6,857 nt of DNA from an uncultured Spirochaetia bacterium (GTDB lineage Bacteria; Spirochaetota; UBA6919): positions 1-6,857 of the forward strand of contig CAJXGR010000169.1 in NCBI GenBank assembly GCA_913053665.1, read 5' to 3'. Position 1 is the stretch's first letter. The number at the start of each line of letters is the position of its first letter. The notes beneath the pieces were generated by a model. That model did no database searches, was not told where the DNA came from, and saw only the letters and a list, made by a program, of their open reading frames with translations. Below are positions 6,222-6,857 of the stretch, piece after piece. The translations under genes were made by a program, and so were the position numbers.

Positions 6222-6638
6222 ATGACGCAAAAAGAACGAATGAGTTTGATCCGGGAAGGAAACAAGCTATTTAATGACAGGGACATACAATTAGCCCAAA
6301 AGTACTTTCTGAAGGCAGACTATCAAAGTGGATTGCTTCGGGTGGCGGATTATTACTTTTATGATAAGCAATTACCTCTAAACGCTTTGCCCTTGTACAT
6401 GAAATGCGGGGCCAAGAGCAAGATTGAAGAGATCCATCAACGTATGGCTTTTGCCCTTGAAAAAATCCTGGGGGACAGTAAAGATGATGAAACCCAGGAT
6501 GGGAATGACATAGAGCTGTCTGAAATAGATAAGAAAATGACTTCTCAGTCTACTGATAACCAGGTAGAGAAATCTATTATTCAAACTCTTGGAGAGACAA
6601 AGGCTTCTGATCAGCCTGACCCATTAAATAATACCTGA
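6222..6638 (+). CDS. Small TPR-like helical protein, function unknown
   Basis: This 138-residue protein lacks a signal peptide and membrane segment and should be cytosolic. Residues about 3-65 read as TPR-like paired helices (G-N-K-L-F at 13-17, A-Q-K-Y-F at 25-29, then AD-YYFYDK-x-PL-A-LY), followed by a further helix to about 84. The remainder (85-138) is acidic and polar, likely disordered. I recall similar MTQKERM-x-LIREGN starts in spirochaete hypothetical proteins, but cannot verify this here. AGGG lies 7 nt before the ATG. It may be co-transcribed with the RqcH gene. A scaffold or protein-binding role would fit the fold, but nothing in the sequence fixes a function. Confidence 0.75.
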   Translation: MTQKERMSLIREGNKLFNDRDIQLAQKYFLKADYQSGLLRVADYYFYDKQLPLNALPLYMKCGAKSKIEEIHQRMAFALEKILGDSKDDETQDGNDIELSEIDKKMTSQSTDNQVEKSIIQTLGETKASDQPDPLNNT

Positions 6639-6670
6639 GTTATTATGTACAAGATGTATTGAATGGCTTT

Positions 6671-6838
6671 ATGAATCAATCTTTTCACACACTATCAAGA
6701 TATTCCCTATTTTACCTTTTAGTTTTCCCTCTCCTCGTTTACCCTCAAGCCGCAGATAGCCAACGAGAGAAAGCAGATCAACTTATTAAATCAAGCTCAA
6801 AGCATTTCAGGAACGGACGAAAGATCCCTGGCTGCTGA
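6671..6838 (+). pseudogene. Start of a secreted protein gene, frame apparently disturbed at the window end
   Basis: An ATG opens a 55-codon frame whose first 28 residues form a good signal peptide (hydrophobic core YSLFYLLVFPLLVY, cleavage near PQAA). The mature part begins DSQREKADQLI and then turns into an unconvincing tail ending in TGA at 6836-6838. If one A in the AAA at 6788-6790 is surplus, the reading continues in the next frame as NQAQSISGTDERSLAAEMG, which suits the preceding helical sequence better but stops at 6849. The alternatives are a genuine short secreted peptide, a decayed gene, or sequence errors near the edge. There is no clear ribosome site. It lies 32 bases after the TPR-like gene. 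Confidence 0.35.
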
Positions 6839-6857
6839 AATGGGAGTATGAGTAGTA

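Overview
The window looks like ordinary chromosomal DNA of moderate GC from a motile bacterium, most plausibly a spirochaete. That placement is inferred. It rests on a YjfB-type putative motility gene behind a sigma-28-like promoter, a large membrane-anchored WD40 protein, a short NFACT (RqcH-like) protein, and a small TPR-like protein of a kind I associate from memory with spirochaete genomes. I see no tRNA, rRNA, CRISPR array, insertion sequence, transposase or defence cassette.

Left part (1-506): the first ~114 bases may be the 3' end of an unidentified plus-strand gene. A short minus-strand YjfB-family gene follows (183-377). It has a clear Shine-Dalgarno site, a hairpin just past its stop codon, and a sigma-28-like promoter upstream. 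Between it and the next gene lies a compact divergent promoter region that also holds a near-consensus extended -10 sigma-70 promoter firing rightward.

Centre (507-3861): a two-gene transcription unit. The first gene encodes a 743-residue protein with an N-terminal membrane segment and sixteen WD40-type repeats in two sets of eight. One base after its stop codon begins a PF00144 serine hydrolase (beta-lactamase/esterase fold). The spacing suggests co-expression, but the predicted locations differ: the WD40 domains should lie outside the inner membrane, while the hydrolase has no export signal.

Right part (3940-6857): a minus-strand lipoprotein c-type cytochrome with an internal ANPCGET repeat tract faces the hydrolase gene tail to tail. 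Divergent from it is an RqcH/NEMF-family gene (bacterial ribosome quality control) that lacks the usual helix-hairpin-helix insert. It is followed by a small TPR-like gene with an acidic, polar tail, and then by the start of a secreted protein whose reading frame appears disturbed near the window end.

I did not find a clearly new multi-gene system. The most interesting items are the WD40/hydrolase pair, the NPC-repeat cytochrome lipoprotein, the trimmed RqcH, and the back-to-back sigma-28 and sigma-70 promoters.
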